Origin: Pollutimonas sp963712655 | Lineage (GTDB): Bacteria; Pseudomonadota; Gammaproteobacteria; Burkholderiales; Burkholderiaceae_B | Reading direction: 5' to 3' | NCBI GenBank assembly: GCA_963712655.1 | Contig: CAVQIT010000009.1 | Location: forward strand, 806,001-870,000 | DNA length: 64,000 bases | Shown here: piece by piece, positions 23,340-32,533 of the stretch | Numbering within the stretch: the first letter of the stretch is position 1 | Layout of the letters: each line of letters starts with the position of its first letter | Notes under the pieces: model-generated | The model's input: the letters and a program-made list of their open reading frames with translations, nothing else | What the model was told of the DNA's origin: nothing | Databases searched by the model: none | Position numbers and translations under genes: made by a program

Positions 23340-25070
23340 ATGTTATTTCGTCGTACCGCACTGGCGTTTGCCGTAACGTGCCTGCTATCGGGTCAGGCAT
23401 TTGCCGGCGAAGCCGAAGCCCAGAAATGGATAGATAACGAGTTTCAGCCATCGACCCTGAGCAAGGATCAACAAATGGCGGAAATGAAATGGTTTATTGA
23501 TGCAGCCAAGCAATTGAAGGACCAGGGCGTCAACGAGATTTCGGTCGTGTCGGAAACCATCACGACGCATGAGTACGAGTCCAAGACGCTGGCCAAGGCA
23601 TTTACCGAAATTACCGGCATCAAGGTCAATCACGACCTTATCCAGGAAGGCGATGTTGTCGAGAAACTGCAAACTTCCATGCAGTCGGGCAAGTCGATTT
23701 ACGATGGCTGGATTTCGGATTCCGATTTGATCGGCACGCATTATCGCTATGGGGACATGTTGTCGCTTACCGATTACATGAATGGCGCGGGCAAGCAGTG
23801 GACCAATCCCAACCTGGATGTCAAAGACTTTATCGGGGCCTCGTTCACCACGGCTCCGGACGGCAAGCTCTATCAATTGCCCGACCAGCAATTTGCCAAT
23901 CTGTACTGGTTCCGCGCCGATCTGTTTGCCCGGCAAGACTTGAAGGACAAATTCAAGGCCAAGTACGGCTATGACCTGGGCGTGCCGGTGAACTGGACGG
24001 CCTACGAAGATATCGCCAATTTCTTTACCAATGACGTCAAGACCATCGATGGCAAGCCTATCTATGGCCATATGGATTACGGCAAGAAAGACCCGTCGCT
24101 GGGATGGCGTTTCACCGATGCGTGGCTGTCCATGGCCGGCACCGCCGACAAAGGCACGCCCAACGGCATGCCGGTCGATGAATGGGGCATCCGCGTCGCC
24201 GACGACAAATGCACGCCGGTGGGCGCTTCGGTGTCGCGCGGCGGGGCGACCAACTCGCCCGCGGCGGTGTACGCCTTGACCAAGTACATAGACTGGATGA
24301 AGAAATATGCGCCCAAAGAGGCGCAAGGCATGACGTTCAGCGAATCCGGTCCGGTTCCGGCCCAGGGCCATATCGCGCAGCAGATTTTCTGGTACACGGC
24401 TTTTACGGCCGACATGACCAAGGAAGGCCTGCCGGTGGTCAACGACGACGGCACTCCAAAGTGGCGCATGGCGCCCGCGCCGCATGGCCCATACTGGAAA
24501 GACGGCATGCAGAACGGCTACCAGGATGTCGGCTCGTGGAGCTTTTTCAAGAACCACGATGCCAAGAAAGTGGCGGCGGCCTGGCTGTATGCCCAATTCG
24601 TGACGTCCAAGACGGCCTCGCTGAAAAAGTCCATTGTCGGCCTGACTTTTATTCGCGATAGCGACATTCACAGCGAATACTTCACGAAAAACGCCGCCAA
24701 ATATGGCGGCTTGATCGAGTTCTACCGCAGTCCGGCCCGGGTAGCATGGACGCCTACCGGCACCAATGTTCCCGATTACCCCAAGCTGGCCCAGCTATGG
24801 TGGAAGAATGTCGCCACCGCCATTACCGCGGAAAAGACGCCTCAGCAGGCCATGGATAGCCTGGCGACTGAAATGGATGCCATCATGGCCCGCCTGGAGC
24901 GTGCCGGCATGAGCCATTGCGCACCCAAGCTTAATCCCAAGAGCGATCCGGCCAAGTGGCTCAGCGATAAGCAAGCGCCGTGGAAGAAGCTGGCCAACGA
25001 AAGCCCCAAGGGCGAAACCGTTGCCTACGACGCATTGCTCAGCGCATGGAAGGAAGGCCGGGTGCGTTAA
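23340..25070 (+). CDS. glpV: Glycerol ABC transporter substrate-binding protein GlpV
   Basis: 576-residue periplasmic binding protein, longer than ordinary CUT1 receptors, as is usual for GlpV. The signal peptide has its hydrophobic core at residues 6-20, with cleavage likely after AFA. The mature protein contains Trp-rich segments (DGWISDSD, QLPDQQFANLYWFRADL) that may line the polyol site. It follows DUF2160 after 101 bp, with GGAG upstream. A strong rho-independent terminator follows 28 bp downstream, ending the operon. Confidence 0.9.
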   Translation: MLFRRTALAFAVTCLLSGQAFAGEAEAQKWIDNEFQPSTLSKDQQMAEMKWFIDAAKQLKDQGVNEISVVSETITTHEYESKTLAKAFTEITGIKVNHDLIQEGDVVEKLQTSMQSGKSIYDGWISDSDLIGTHYRYGDMLSLTDYMNGAGKQWTNPNLDVKDFIGASFTTAPDGKLYQLPDQQFANLYWFRADLFARQDLKDKFKAKYGYDLGVPVNWTAYEDIANFFTNDVKTIDGKPIYGHMDYGKKDPSLGWRFTDAWLSMAGTADKGTPNGMPVDEWGIRVADDKCTPVGASVSRGGATNSPAAVYALTKYIDWMKKYAPKEAQGMTFSESGPVPAQGHIAQQIFWYTAFTADMTKEGLPVVNDDGTPKWRMAPAPHGPYWKDGMQNGYQDVGSWSFFKNHDAKKVAAAWLYAQFVTSKTASLKKSIVGLTFIRDSDIHSEYFTKNAAKYGGLIEFYRSPARVAWTPTGTNVPDYPKLAQLWWKNVATAITAEKTPQQAMDSLATEMDAIMARLERAGMSHCAPKLNPKSDPAKWLSDKQAPWKKLANESPKGETVAYDALLSAWKEGRVR

Positions 25071-25098
25071 TGTTTGCTTTCTCGCAAGCCTAGTCGGG

Positions 25099-25138
25099 AA
25101 AAAACCGTGCGCAAATGTTCGCGCGCGGTTTTTTTTTC
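25099..25138 (+). terminator. Rho-independent terminator after glpV
   Basis: GC-rich stem (ACCGTGCGC pairing with GCGCGCGGT) around AAATGTTC, followed by a run of nine or ten T. It separates the transporter operon from glpD. Confidence 0.85.
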
Positions 25139-25185
25139 CGGCCGTTGTTTTATATTACGCTGTGTTGAATTGATAGGTTCTTGTT

Positions 25186-26781
25186 ATGGCAACTACGGCT
25201 TCTCCACTAAGGTCCGACCGGGCGCGGCATGTGGCCGCGTTAGCCAATCTGGGCCAGGTCGATCTGGCAATTATCGGCGGCGGCGCCAGCGGGCTGGGGG
25301 TAGCTCTCGATGCCGCGTTGCGCGGCCTGTCGGTGGTGCTGCTGGAATCCCACGATTTTGCCAAAGGCACGTCCTCGCGCGCCACCAAGCTGGTGCATGG
25401 GGGGGTACGCTATCTGGCCCAGGGCAATATCGGGCTGGTACGCGAGGCCTTGCATGAACGCAGCACCTTGTTGCATAACGCCGCGCATTTGGCCCGTCCT
25501 TTGCCGTTTGTCATGCCCAGCTATAAATGCTGGGAGGCGCCGTTTTATGGAATAGGCCTGAAAATATACGATGCCCTGGCAGGCAAGGCCGGCCTGGGTT
25601 CCACGCAATTCCTCAACGCCAGCCAGACGCGCCAGTGTCTTCCGGGAGTCAAAACCCAGGGTTTGAAAGGCAGCGTGAAATATTGGGATGGGCAGTTCGA
25701 CGATGCCCGCCTGGCCGTGACCCTGGCCAGGACAGCCGCCTCGCAAGGCGCTTTGCTATTGAATTATTGTCCGGTAACCGAGCTTATCCACGAACAGGGC
25801 AAGATTGCGGGCTTGCGTTGCCGGGACGCCGAGTCCGGCGCGTCCTACACGGTAATGGCGAAATGCGTGGTCAATGCGACAGGCGTATGGGTAGACGAAA
25901 TCCGCCACAAAGACGGCGCCGCCGCCGGCCTGGGCACGCAATCCATGGTTGCGCCCAGCCAGGGCGTGCATCTAGTGGTCGACAGGGAGTTTCTGCCGGG
26001 CGATCATGCCATGCTGATTCCCAAGACGCAGGACGGCAGGGTTTTGTTTGCCGTGCCATGGCTGGGCAAGCTTATCCTGGGAACGACCGATACGCCGCGC
26101 CGCGATTTGGCGCGCGAGCCCGATGCGTTTGCGGAAGAAGTCGAGTTCATCCTTGGCGAAGCCGGCAAGTATTTAAGCCGCGCTCCGCAGCGCAGCGATG
26201 TCCGCAGCATGTGGGTGGGCTTGCGCCCGCTGGTGCGTCCGCCTGCAAACGAAGGCGGCGGCACCAAGAAGATCAGCCGCGAGCATACGGTGCTGGTCAG
26301 CCCCAGCGGGCTGGTAACCGTTACGGGCGGCAAGTGGACGACATACCGGGCGATGGCCGAGGATGTGCTGGACAAGTGCGTCGAAAGCGCTTTGCTGCCG
26401 CGGCTGCCGCCGTCCGAGACCGGCGATTTTCTATTGCTGGGGGCGGCCAGCGATGGCTCGGGCCGGGCGTCGCTGACGGCAGCCCCCGGTCTCGATGCTT
26501 ATGGCACAGAGGCCTCATGGGTCCAGGCCTTGCCCGGCGCCGATGTAGAGCTGGCGCCGGGGCTTAGCGCCGCAATGCTGCGTTTCGCCGCGCGCTACGA
26601 ATATGCGCGCACGGTCGAGGATGTACTGGCCAGGCGGTCGCGCCTGCTGTTCCTGGATGCGCGTTTGGCGGCGGAAATCGCCCCGGCCGCGGCCGAGATC
26701 ATGCGCGAAGAAACGGGTATTGACCCGCAGCTCGAGGCGTTCTTGCAGCTTGCCGGGCATTATCTGCGATTGCCGGATTGA
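25186..26781 (+). CDS. glpD: Glycerol-3-phosphate dehydrogenase (quinone-linked)
   Basis: FAD enzyme of the inner membrane oxidising glycerol 3-phosphate to DHAP; 531 residues. The N-terminal dinucleotide motif is LAIIGGGASGLGVALDAALR, followed by ATKLVHGGVRYL and, near the middle, the GTTDTP and TVTGGKWTTYRAMAED segments typical of GlpD. It has its own short promoter region after the glpV terminator; no strong Shine-Dalgarno is seen. With glpK and the ABC transporter it completes glycerol catabolism. It is convergent with eda. Confidence 0.95.
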   Translation: MATTASPLRSDRARHVAALANLGQVDLAIIGGGASGLGVALDAALRGLSVVLLESHDFAKGTSSRATKLVHGGVRYLAQGNIGLVREALHERSTLLHNAAHLARPLPFVMPSYKCWEAPFYGIGLKIYDALAGKAGLGSTQFLNASQTRQCLPGVKTQGLKGSVKYWDGQFDDARLAVTLARTAASQGALLLNYCPVTELIHEQGKIAGLRCRDAESGASYTVMAKCVVNATGVWVDEIRHKDGAAAGLGTQSMVAPSQGVHLVVDREFLPGDHAMLIPKTQDGRVLFAVPWLGKLILGTTDTPRRDLAREPDAFAEEVEFILGEAGKYLSRAPQRSDVRSMWVGLRPLVRPPANEGGGTKKISREHTVLVSPSGLVTVTGGKWTTYRAMAEDVLDKCVESALLPRLPPSETGDFLLLGAASDGSGRASLTAAPGLDAYGTEASWVQALPGADVELAPGLSAAMLRFAARYEYARTVEDVLARRSRLLFLDARLAAEIAPAAAEIMREETGIDPQLEAFLQLAGHYLRLPD

Positions 26782-26872
26782 TATGCTTGGGGGCATTGCC
26801 AAAGGCGGGTGATATAGGCCTGCGCCGCCGCAAGACTCCGTTTCCGTCCAGGCGCATCGGCGGCGATTGCTC

Positions 26873-27499
26873 CTAGCTTTTCTGCAGCAGGCAGGCTTGC
26901 CGGGCCAATTCCGTAATCGCGCTCCAGTCTTTGCCGGCGATAGCCGCATCTGGCGTTAGCCATGATCCGCCCACGCATTTTACGTTGGGCAAGGCCAGGT
27001 ATTGCGCCGCGTTGGCGGCGTTGATGCCCCCCGTGGGGCAAAATACGATGTCGGGCAAAGGGCCGTACAGCGCTTTCAGCAATGCCGTGCCGCCGACGGC
27101 TTCGGCGGGAAAAAGTTTTTGCACGATGAAGCCTTGATCCGCCGCATACATGGATTCGGACGGCGTGGCGATGCCGGGCAGGAATGGTATGCCGGCTTGG
27201 CGCGCTGCCTGGGCAAGGTCGGGCGTCAGGCCCGGACTGACGGCAAAGCGGGCGCCGGCCTCGATGGCGGCATCGAGCTGCCGGGCGCCGCGCACCGTGC
27301 CTACGCCCACCAGGGCGTCGGGAACTGCCTGGCTGATCAAGCTGATGGCTTGCAGCGCGGCGTCCGAGCGCAGGGTGATTTCCAGGCTGCGCACGCCGCC
27401 GGCCACCAGGGCGCGGGCCAGGTCTACCGCCGTGTCCAGGTCTTTGATGACGATCACCGGCATGACCGGGCTTTGCTGCAGTAGTTCAAGAGCGTTCAT
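26873..27499 (-). CDS. eda: KDPG/KHG aldolase
   Basis: 208-residue class I aldolase splitting 2-keto-3-deoxy-6-phosphogluconate into pyruvate and glyceraldehyde 3-phosphate. The general-acid Glu is in SLEITLR, and the Schiff-base Lys is in VQKLFPAEAVGG, followed by FCPTGGIN. The start overlaps the end of edd by four bases (ATGA), so they are translated together. It closes the Entner-Doudoroff pathway. Confidence 0.96.
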   Translation of the reverse strand: MNALELLQQSPVMPVIVIKDLDTAVDLARALVAGGVRSLEITLRSDAALQAISLISQAVPDALVGVGTVRGARQLDAAIEAGARFAVSPGLTPDLAQAARQAGIPFLPGIATPSESMYAADQGFIVQKLFPAEAVGGTALLKALYGPLPDIVFCPTGGINAANAAQYLALPNVKCVGGSWLTPDAAIAGKDWSAITELARQACLLQKS

Positions 27500-29361
27500 G
27501 GTTTCTCGCTATGGCGGGCCGTCGATTCGCGTTCGGCGGCCCAGTCGGGGTGTAGAAAAGTGGCGGCGCCGGTTTCCGCCGTGCCGGCATGCATGCGCGC
27601 CGAGGCGAATAATTCGCGGCCGAAGCCGGTGCCGTGTTCTTCGAGGCTGGCTTGGGCGGCGGGGCGCTCCAGCCAATTGGCGGGCTCCAGGACGCTGAGT
27701 ACACCGGCGTCGGCATCCAGTCTTATGATATCGCCGTCGCGCAGCGCGGACAACGGCCCGCCGGCCAGGGCTTCGGGACTGACGTGCATGGCGGCGGGCA
27801 CTTTGCCCGATGCGCCGGACATGCGGCCATCGGTGACCAGCGCTACCTGAAAGCCTTGCTCCTGCAATACGGACAGGGCCGGCGTCAGTTTGTGCAATTC
27901 GGGCATGCCATTGGCGCCCGGCCCCTGGTAGCGCACAACCGCGACGAAATCGCGGGCCAGTTCGCCACGTTGATAGGCGGACAGCAAATCGTCCTGGCTG
28001 TGGAATACCAGCGCCGGCGCCTGCACGACCCGGTGTTCGGGCTTGACGGCGGATACCTTGATGATGGCGCGGCCAAGATTGCCCTGCAGCAGTTTAAGCC
28101 CGCCGTTCGCGCTGAAGGGGTCGTCGGCGGGGCGTATGACGTTGGTATCCAGCGAGGCGCCGGTCACCGGCCTCCAGGCCAGTTTGCCCTCGGTCAAATA
28201 GGGTTCCTGGGTGTAGTGTTCCAGCCCGTCGCCCGCGGCGGTTTTGACATCGGAATGCAGCATGCCGGCTTTCAGCAGTTCGGCAATGACCAGGCCTATG
28301 CCGCCGGCGGCGTGGAAGTGGTTCACATCGGCGCCGCCGTTCGGATAGACGCGGGCCAGCAGCGGCACCACGGCCGACAAGTCCGAGAAATCGTCCCAGT
28401 TGATGGCGATGCCGGCCGCCCGGGCAATGGCGACCAGATGCAATGTGTGGTTGGTGGAACCGCCGGTGGCCAGCAGGCCCACTATTCCGTTGACGATGGC
28501 TTTTTCGCTGATGACTTCGGCCACGGGCGTGAATTCCCGGCCTTGCGCGCCCAACTGTATGGCGCGCTGGGCCGCGGCGCGGGTCAAGGCCTCGCGCAAT
28601 GCGGTATTGGGCGGAACAAAGGCGGCGCCCGGCAAATGCAGGCCCATGATTTCCATGAGCATCTGGTTCGAATTGGCCGTGCCGTAAAAGGTACAGGTGC
28701 CGGGCCCGTGGTAAGACTGCGATTCGGATTCCAGCAATTCGGCGCGCCCCACCTTGCCTTGTGCAAACAATTGCCGCGTACGAGCCTTGTCGTTGTTCGA
28801 TATGCCGGTGGACATGGGGCCGGCCGGCACAAATACCGCGGGCAGATGGCCGAAGCTTAGGGCGCCTATCAACAGGCCGGGGACGATCTTGTCGCATACA
28901 CCCAGGTATACGGCCGCGTCGAACATTTGGTGGCTAAGCGCGATGGCGGTGGCCATGGCGATCACATCGCGCGAGAACAGGCTTAGTTCCATGCCGGTTT
29001 CGCCTTGGGTCACGCCGTCGCACATGGCGGGAACGCCGCCGGCGAACTGTGCGGTCGCGCCCGCGGCAAAGGCGGCCTGCTTGATGAGCGCGGGGTAGGC
29101 CGCCAGCGGTTGATGGGCCGAGAGCATATCGTTGTACGACGAGACTATGGCCAGGTTTGGACGGGAGGCTTCTTTGAGCCGCTGCTTTTCCTGTTCCGGC
29201 ATGGCGGCAAAGGCATGGGCCAGATTGGTGCAGCCCAGATGGCTGCGTTCGGTTTTTTTCCCATAGGCCGAGCGCGTGCGCGCCAGATAGCGGTCCCGGG
29301 TTGGCCGGCTGCGGCTTGCGATGCGCTCGGTGACGGTTTGGACGACAGAGTTCAGTGCCAT
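27496..29361 (-). CDS. edd: Phosphogluconate dehydratase
   Basis: 621-residue IlvD/Edd-family Fe-S dehydratase making KDPG from 6-phosphogluconate. Cluster cysteines are visible in MCDGVTQGE, GVCDKIVPG and GTCTFYGTANSNQ, and the FVPAGPMSTG motif is present. It is first gene of the edd-eda operon, with two HexR-type operator sequences 45-135 bp upstream of the start. Confidence 0.96.
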   Translation of the reverse strand: MALNSVVQTVTERIASRSRPTRDRYLARTRSAYGKKTERSHLGCTNLAHAFAAMPEQEKQRLKEASRPNLAIVSSYNDMLSAHQPLAAYPALIKQAAFAAGATAQFAGGVPAMCDGVTQGETGMELSLFSRDVIAMATAIALSHQMFDAAVYLGVCDKIVPGLLIGALSFGHLPAVFVPAGPMSTGISNNDKARTRQLFAQGKVGRAELLESESQSYHGPGTCTFYGTANSNQMLMEIMGLHLPGAAFVPPNTALREALTRAAAQRAIQLGAQGREFTPVAEVISEKAIVNGIVGLLATGGSTNHTLHLVAIARAAGIAINWDDFSDLSAVVPLLARVYPNGGADVNHFHAAGGIGLVIAELLKAGMLHSDVKTAAGDGLEHYTQEPYLTEGKLAWRPVTGASLDTNVIRPADDPFSANGGLKLLQGNLGRAIIKVSAVKPEHRVVQAPALVFHSQDDLLSAYQRGELARDFVAVVRYQGPGANGMPELHKLTPALSVLQEQGFQVALVTDGRMSGASGKVPAAMHVSPEALAGGPLSALRDGDIIRLDADAGVLSVLEPANWLERPAAQASLEEHGTGFGRELFASARMHAGTAETGAATFLHPDWAAERESTARHSEKP

Positions 29362-29405
29362 GGTGTGGATCCTGGAAGAAGGATGCAGAAAGGCTGCTCG
29401 ATTAT

Positions 29406-29420
29406 TGTAATTTAACTACA
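29406..29420. promoter_or_regulatory. HexR-type operator upstream of edd (site 1)
   Basis: TGTAATTTAACTACA fits the HexR palindrome TGTA-R-T-WWW-A-Y-TACA at every position. HexR (RpiR family) represses edd-eda in many proteobacteria and responds to KDPG. No hexR gene is in the window. Confidence 0.7.
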
Positions 29421-29481
29421 TTTATGATTAAGAATCAATGAAATAAATAAGAATTTTGTGTGGTTTCTTAATGTCTGATTT

Positions 29482-29496
29482 TGTAGTTTTACTAAA
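29482..29496. promoter_or_regulatory. HexR-type operator upstream of edd (site 2)
   Basis: TGTAGTTTTACTAAA differs from the HexR consensus only at the penultimate C. It lies 76 bp from site 1, about seven helical turns, which would permit looping or cooperative binding. Confidence 0.5.
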
Positions 29497-29500
29497 TTTA

Positions 29501-29537
29501 TGGACCATGGTCCATGGTCCATGGTCCATGGTCATGG
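29501..29537. repeat. Tandem palindromic octamer repeat (CCATGGTC)
   Basis: Four head-to-tail copies of an 8-bp unit containing the palindrome CCATGG, ending in a truncated copy. It lies between the edd operators and the DUF423 gene. Simple-sequence DNA with no other feature seen. Confidence 0.7.
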
Positions 29538-29583
29538 GGCCCTTCGTGCCGCGGGCCCATGGACTTGCGGCCGGATCGCCGGC

Positions 29584-29961
29584 TTACGGACCTGTCCGGT
29601 ATGCCGCCAGCGCCACGATGCCCCAGGCCGCAAGAAAGGCCAGTCCACCCAGGGGAGTGACGGCGCCCAGCCATTTGGTGCCTGTCAGCGCCAGCACATA
29701 CAGGCTGCCGCTAAAAAGCACAATGCCGACAAACATGAGGCTGCCGGCGCTGCTGAGCAGCGGCGACCCGAATCTGCCGCCCAGCGCCGCGACAGCCAGC
29801 ATGCCCAGGGCGTGAATCAATTGATACAGCACGGCGGTATGCCAGACCGACAGCATATCGGGGGACAGCACGCGCTTGAGGCCATGCGCGCCGAAAGCGC
29901 CCGCGCCGACGCCTACCAGCAGTGTCAGGGCGGCCAGAATAACAAGTTGGCGATCAGTCAT
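29584..29961 (-). CDS. DUF423-family membrane protein
   Basis: 125 residues, four membrane helices, with the family hallmark GVGAGAFGAHGLK near the N-terminus, then WHTAVLYQLIHALGMLAV and later LGAVTPLGGLAFLAAW. This family (YgdD-like) has no established function. It is monocistronic between two repeat tracts. Confidence 0.85.
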   Translation of the reverse strand: MTDRQLVILAALTLLVGVGAGAFGAHGLKRVLSPDMLSVWHTAVLYQLIHALGMLAVAALGGRFGSPLLSSAGSLMFVGIVLFSGSLYVLALTGTKWLGAVTPLGGLAFLAAWGIVALAAYRTGP

Positions 29962-30054
29962 ACGTAAGTTCCTGGAAGTGAGGCGGCGGGTAGATATGGT
30001 AATGCTTCTGTAGGGGATTGGGGGCGGGGTTTGCGGTCGGCGCGCTGCGCGGTC

Positions 30055-30145
30055 TTAAGAGTCCTCTGAATAAATCCACCCAACGCCGCAGGACGCCCGT
30101 CAGGTGGCGCAGCAGGTTCGGGCGATTTGATCAGGGGATCCTTAA
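30055..30145. repeat. TTAA-bounded inverted-repeat element (MITE-like)
   Basis: 91-bp element with TTAA at both ends and terminal inverted repeats GAGTCCTCTGAATAAATC / GGATCCCCTGATCAAATC (about 17 of 22 positions including the TTAA). The ends resemble IS5/IS903-type termini. Its right border supplies the TAA stop of the adjacent acyl-CoA dehydrogenase. Confidence 0.65.
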
Positions 30146-31296
30146 ATACTGCCGCCCCGGATAAGGCCGCGGGCGATAATCACTTGCTGCAATTGCGATG
30201 TTCCTTCGTACAGGCGAAACAGGCGCACATCGCGGTAGAAGCGTTCGATGGCATAGTCGCTGACGTAGCCGGAGCCGCCGTGAATCTGCACAGCGCGATC
30301 GGCCACGCGGCCGCACATTTCGGTGGAAAAGTATTTGGCGCAAGACGCTTCGATGGATACGTCGCGGCCCTCGTCGCGCTTGCGCGCGGCGTCGATGACC
30401 ATGCATTCGGCCGCATAGATCTCGGTCTTGGAGTCGGCCAGCATGCCTTGCACTAGCTGAAAGTCGCTGATCGGCTGGCCGAACTGCTGCCGCTGCATGG
30501 CGTAGGCCAGGGCATCGCGCAGCATGCGCTTGGCGGCGCCTATGGCGACGGCGGCGATATGCAAGCGCCCTTTATCCAGCACTTTCATGGCGGTTTTGAA
30601 GCCCATTCCTTCACGGTTGCCGATCAGGTTCGCGGCCGGCACCCTGCAGTCGGTAAATATGACATCGCAGGTATGGGCGCCTTTCTGCCCCATTTTCCGG
30701 TCGAGTTTCCCCAGCGACAATCCCGGCGTGTCCGCCTCGACAATGAATGCCGATATCCCGCCCGCGCCTTTAATGCTGGAATCGGTGCGCGCCATGACGG
30801 TAAAAATCCCGGCTTCGGGGGCGTTGGTGATAAAGCGCTTAGTGCCGTTCAGTATGTAGTGGTCGCCATCGCGCAGCGCCGTGGTTTTAAGCGAGGCGGC
30901 ATCCGAACCGGCTTCGGGTTCGGTCAGGGCGAAGGAACCGATCAGGTCGCCGCTGGCCAGACTGGGTAGATAGGTTTGTTTTTGCTGCTCGGTGCCGTCA
31001 AGATAGATGCCCATGGCGCCTATGCCGTTATTGGTGCCTATCAACGAGCGGAATGCCGGCGACGTCTGGCCCAGTTCGAAGGCGATCCGGACTTCTTCTT
31101 CCATGGTGACCCCCAGGCCGCCGTACTCCTCCGGCAGCGACAGGCCGAACAGGCCTATTTCCTTCATTTGGGCAACGATGTCGGCGGGGATCTGGTCGGT
31201 TTGCGCGACATCTTCTTCGCGCGGAACTAATACTTCCTGTACGAAGCGGCGCACGCCGTCTTCGAGCAAAGCCTGGGTTTCGGGATCACGGATCAT
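30142..31296 (-). CDS. Acyl-CoA dehydrogenase
   Basis: 384-residue flavoenzyme from the ATG at 31296; a TTG further upstream is unlikely. The FAD-binding signature FALTEPEAGSDAASLKT and the C-terminal signature QIHGGSGYVSDYAIERFYRD are both present, with the likely catalytic Glu near the C-terminus in RLYEGTSQLQ. The substrate chain length cannot be told. No ETF or thiolase gene is adjacent. The stop codon falls in the TTAA border of a small repeat element. Confidence 0.92.
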   Translation of the reverse strand: MIRDPETQALLEDGVRRFVQEVLVPREEDVAQTDQIPADIVAQMKEIGLFGLSLPEEYGGLGVTMEEEVRIAFELGQTSPAFRSLIGTNNGIGAMGIYLDGTEQQKQTYLPSLASGDLIGSFALTEPEAGSDAASLKTTALRDGDHYILNGTKRFITNAPEAGIFTVMARTDSSIKGAGGISAFIVEADTPGLSLGKLDRKMGQKGAHTCDVIFTDCRVPAANLIGNREGMGFKTAMKVLDKGRLHIAAVAIGAAKRMLRDALAYAMQRQQFGQPISDFQLVQGMLADSKTEIYAAECMVIDAARKRDEGRDVSIEASCAKYFSTEMCGRVADRAVQIHGGSGYVSDYAIERFYRDVRLFRLYEGTSQLQQVIIARGLIRGGSI

Positions 31297-31442
31297 GTTG
31301 GGTCCAGTAAGTCCGGGGGCGCCTGAACAAGCCTGCGCATCCCCTGAAAGCAAAGTTGTAAAGCCTTACTTTACCAGTCCGCGCCGGTTCTGCGCCGTCA
31401 GTAGCGATAGACGTTCATGTTGTGGACAGGGGGCTTGGTGAT

Positions 31443-32507
31443 ATGATCGATCCAATGCTTTTCAGCTTGTTCGGCATCACTCAATACAAGGAAAACGCTG
31501 GTATGGCCGTAACAGATATGGACGCGGGTTCGATCGAGAATTCGGTGGTGGCATCGGTTTTATATCGCCCCGGCCGCGATCCTTTACCGGTGGATCTGGC
31601 GCAGGTGGCCTCGCATGTCGGAACGCCTGACGGCTTGTTATGGATAGGTCTGAAAGATCCCGACCCGGCCCAGATACAGCAGTTGGGCGCCGATCTTGGG
31701 TTTTCGCGCAAAGCGATCGAAGAAATCGCTTCTCCGCACCGGCGCCCGAAAGTGGTCGAATACGAACATTTGACACTGGTCGTGGCGATTACCGTGGAGG
31801 TCGAGAGTTTCAAGCCCAGTTTCGGCGATACCCAGATACTGATAGGCAAAGGTTTTCTGGTCACGATACGGCGCGGCGCCACGGCAAGCTACCTTGAATT
31901 GCGCGATCAGCTGGAAAACTCCCCTGAATTTCTGGGCCGGGGCGCCGATTACGTGGCTTCCGCCCTGCTGGATTTACTGGTTGACCGCTATATTGCCGCG
32001 CTGACCAAACTGGAGACGGTGGTCGAAGGCGTGGAACAGCAGTTTTTGCTGCGCGGGTTTCGCGAAACAGACGTGCGGCGCCTGTATCGCCAGCGGCGCG
32101 ATTTATTGCGGATACATACTGTCATTGCGCCCATGGCGGAAATCTGCCGGCGCCTGGCGCGGGTCGAAATGCGCAATATCGATGCCGAGAGCCGGGCCTA
32201 CTTCGGCGAGGTGGCCGACCGCGTGCTGCGCGCCAACGAGTTCATCAACAGCCTGCGCGAAGCGCTGGCGTTTGCGTTCGAGGCCAGTCTGATGATCGGG
32301 CAATCGCAGCAAACCGACACCACCCGCAAGCTGGCCGCCTGGGCGGCCATTCTGGCGGTGCCTACCGCGGTGGCAGGCATTTACGGCATGAACTTCAAGT
32401 ACATGCCCGAGCTCGACTGGATCTACGGCTACCCGGCCATTATGGGAATTACCTTCGGGGCATGCGCTGTGTTGTACTGGAAGTTCAAGAAGTCCAACTG
32501 GCTGTGA
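31443..32507 (+). CDS. corA: CorA-family Mg2+/Co2+ transporter
   Basis: 354 residues from the ATG at 31443, preceded by AGGGGG; a GTG at 31422 and an ATG at 31503 are alternatives. A long cytoplasmic alpha/beta and stalk domain is followed by two C-terminal helices with the pore signature YGMNF and then MPEL. The KFKKSNWL tail is basic as expected. No Mg2+ riboswitch was recognised upstream. It is followed 26 bp later by aidB on the same strand. Confidence 0.93.
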   Translation: MIDPMLFSLFGITQYKENAGMAVTDMDAGSIENSVVASVLYRPGRDPLPVDLAQVASHVGTPDGLLWIGLKDPDPAQIQQLGADLGFSRKAIEEIASPHRRPKVVEYEHLTLVVAITVEVESFKPSFGDTQILIGKGFLVTIRRGATASYLELRDQLENSPEFLGRGADYVASALLDLLVDRYIAALTKLETVVEGVEQQFLLRGFRETDVRRLYRQRRDLLRIHTVIAPMAEICRRLARVEMRNIDAESRAYFGEVADRVLRANEFINSLREALAFAFEASLMIGQSQQTDTTRKLAAWAAILAVPTAVAGIYGMNFKYMPELDWIYGYPAIMGITFGACAVLYWKFKKSNWL

Positions 32508-32533
32508 ATCGCTGCGGCGATACAGGAGGCGGC

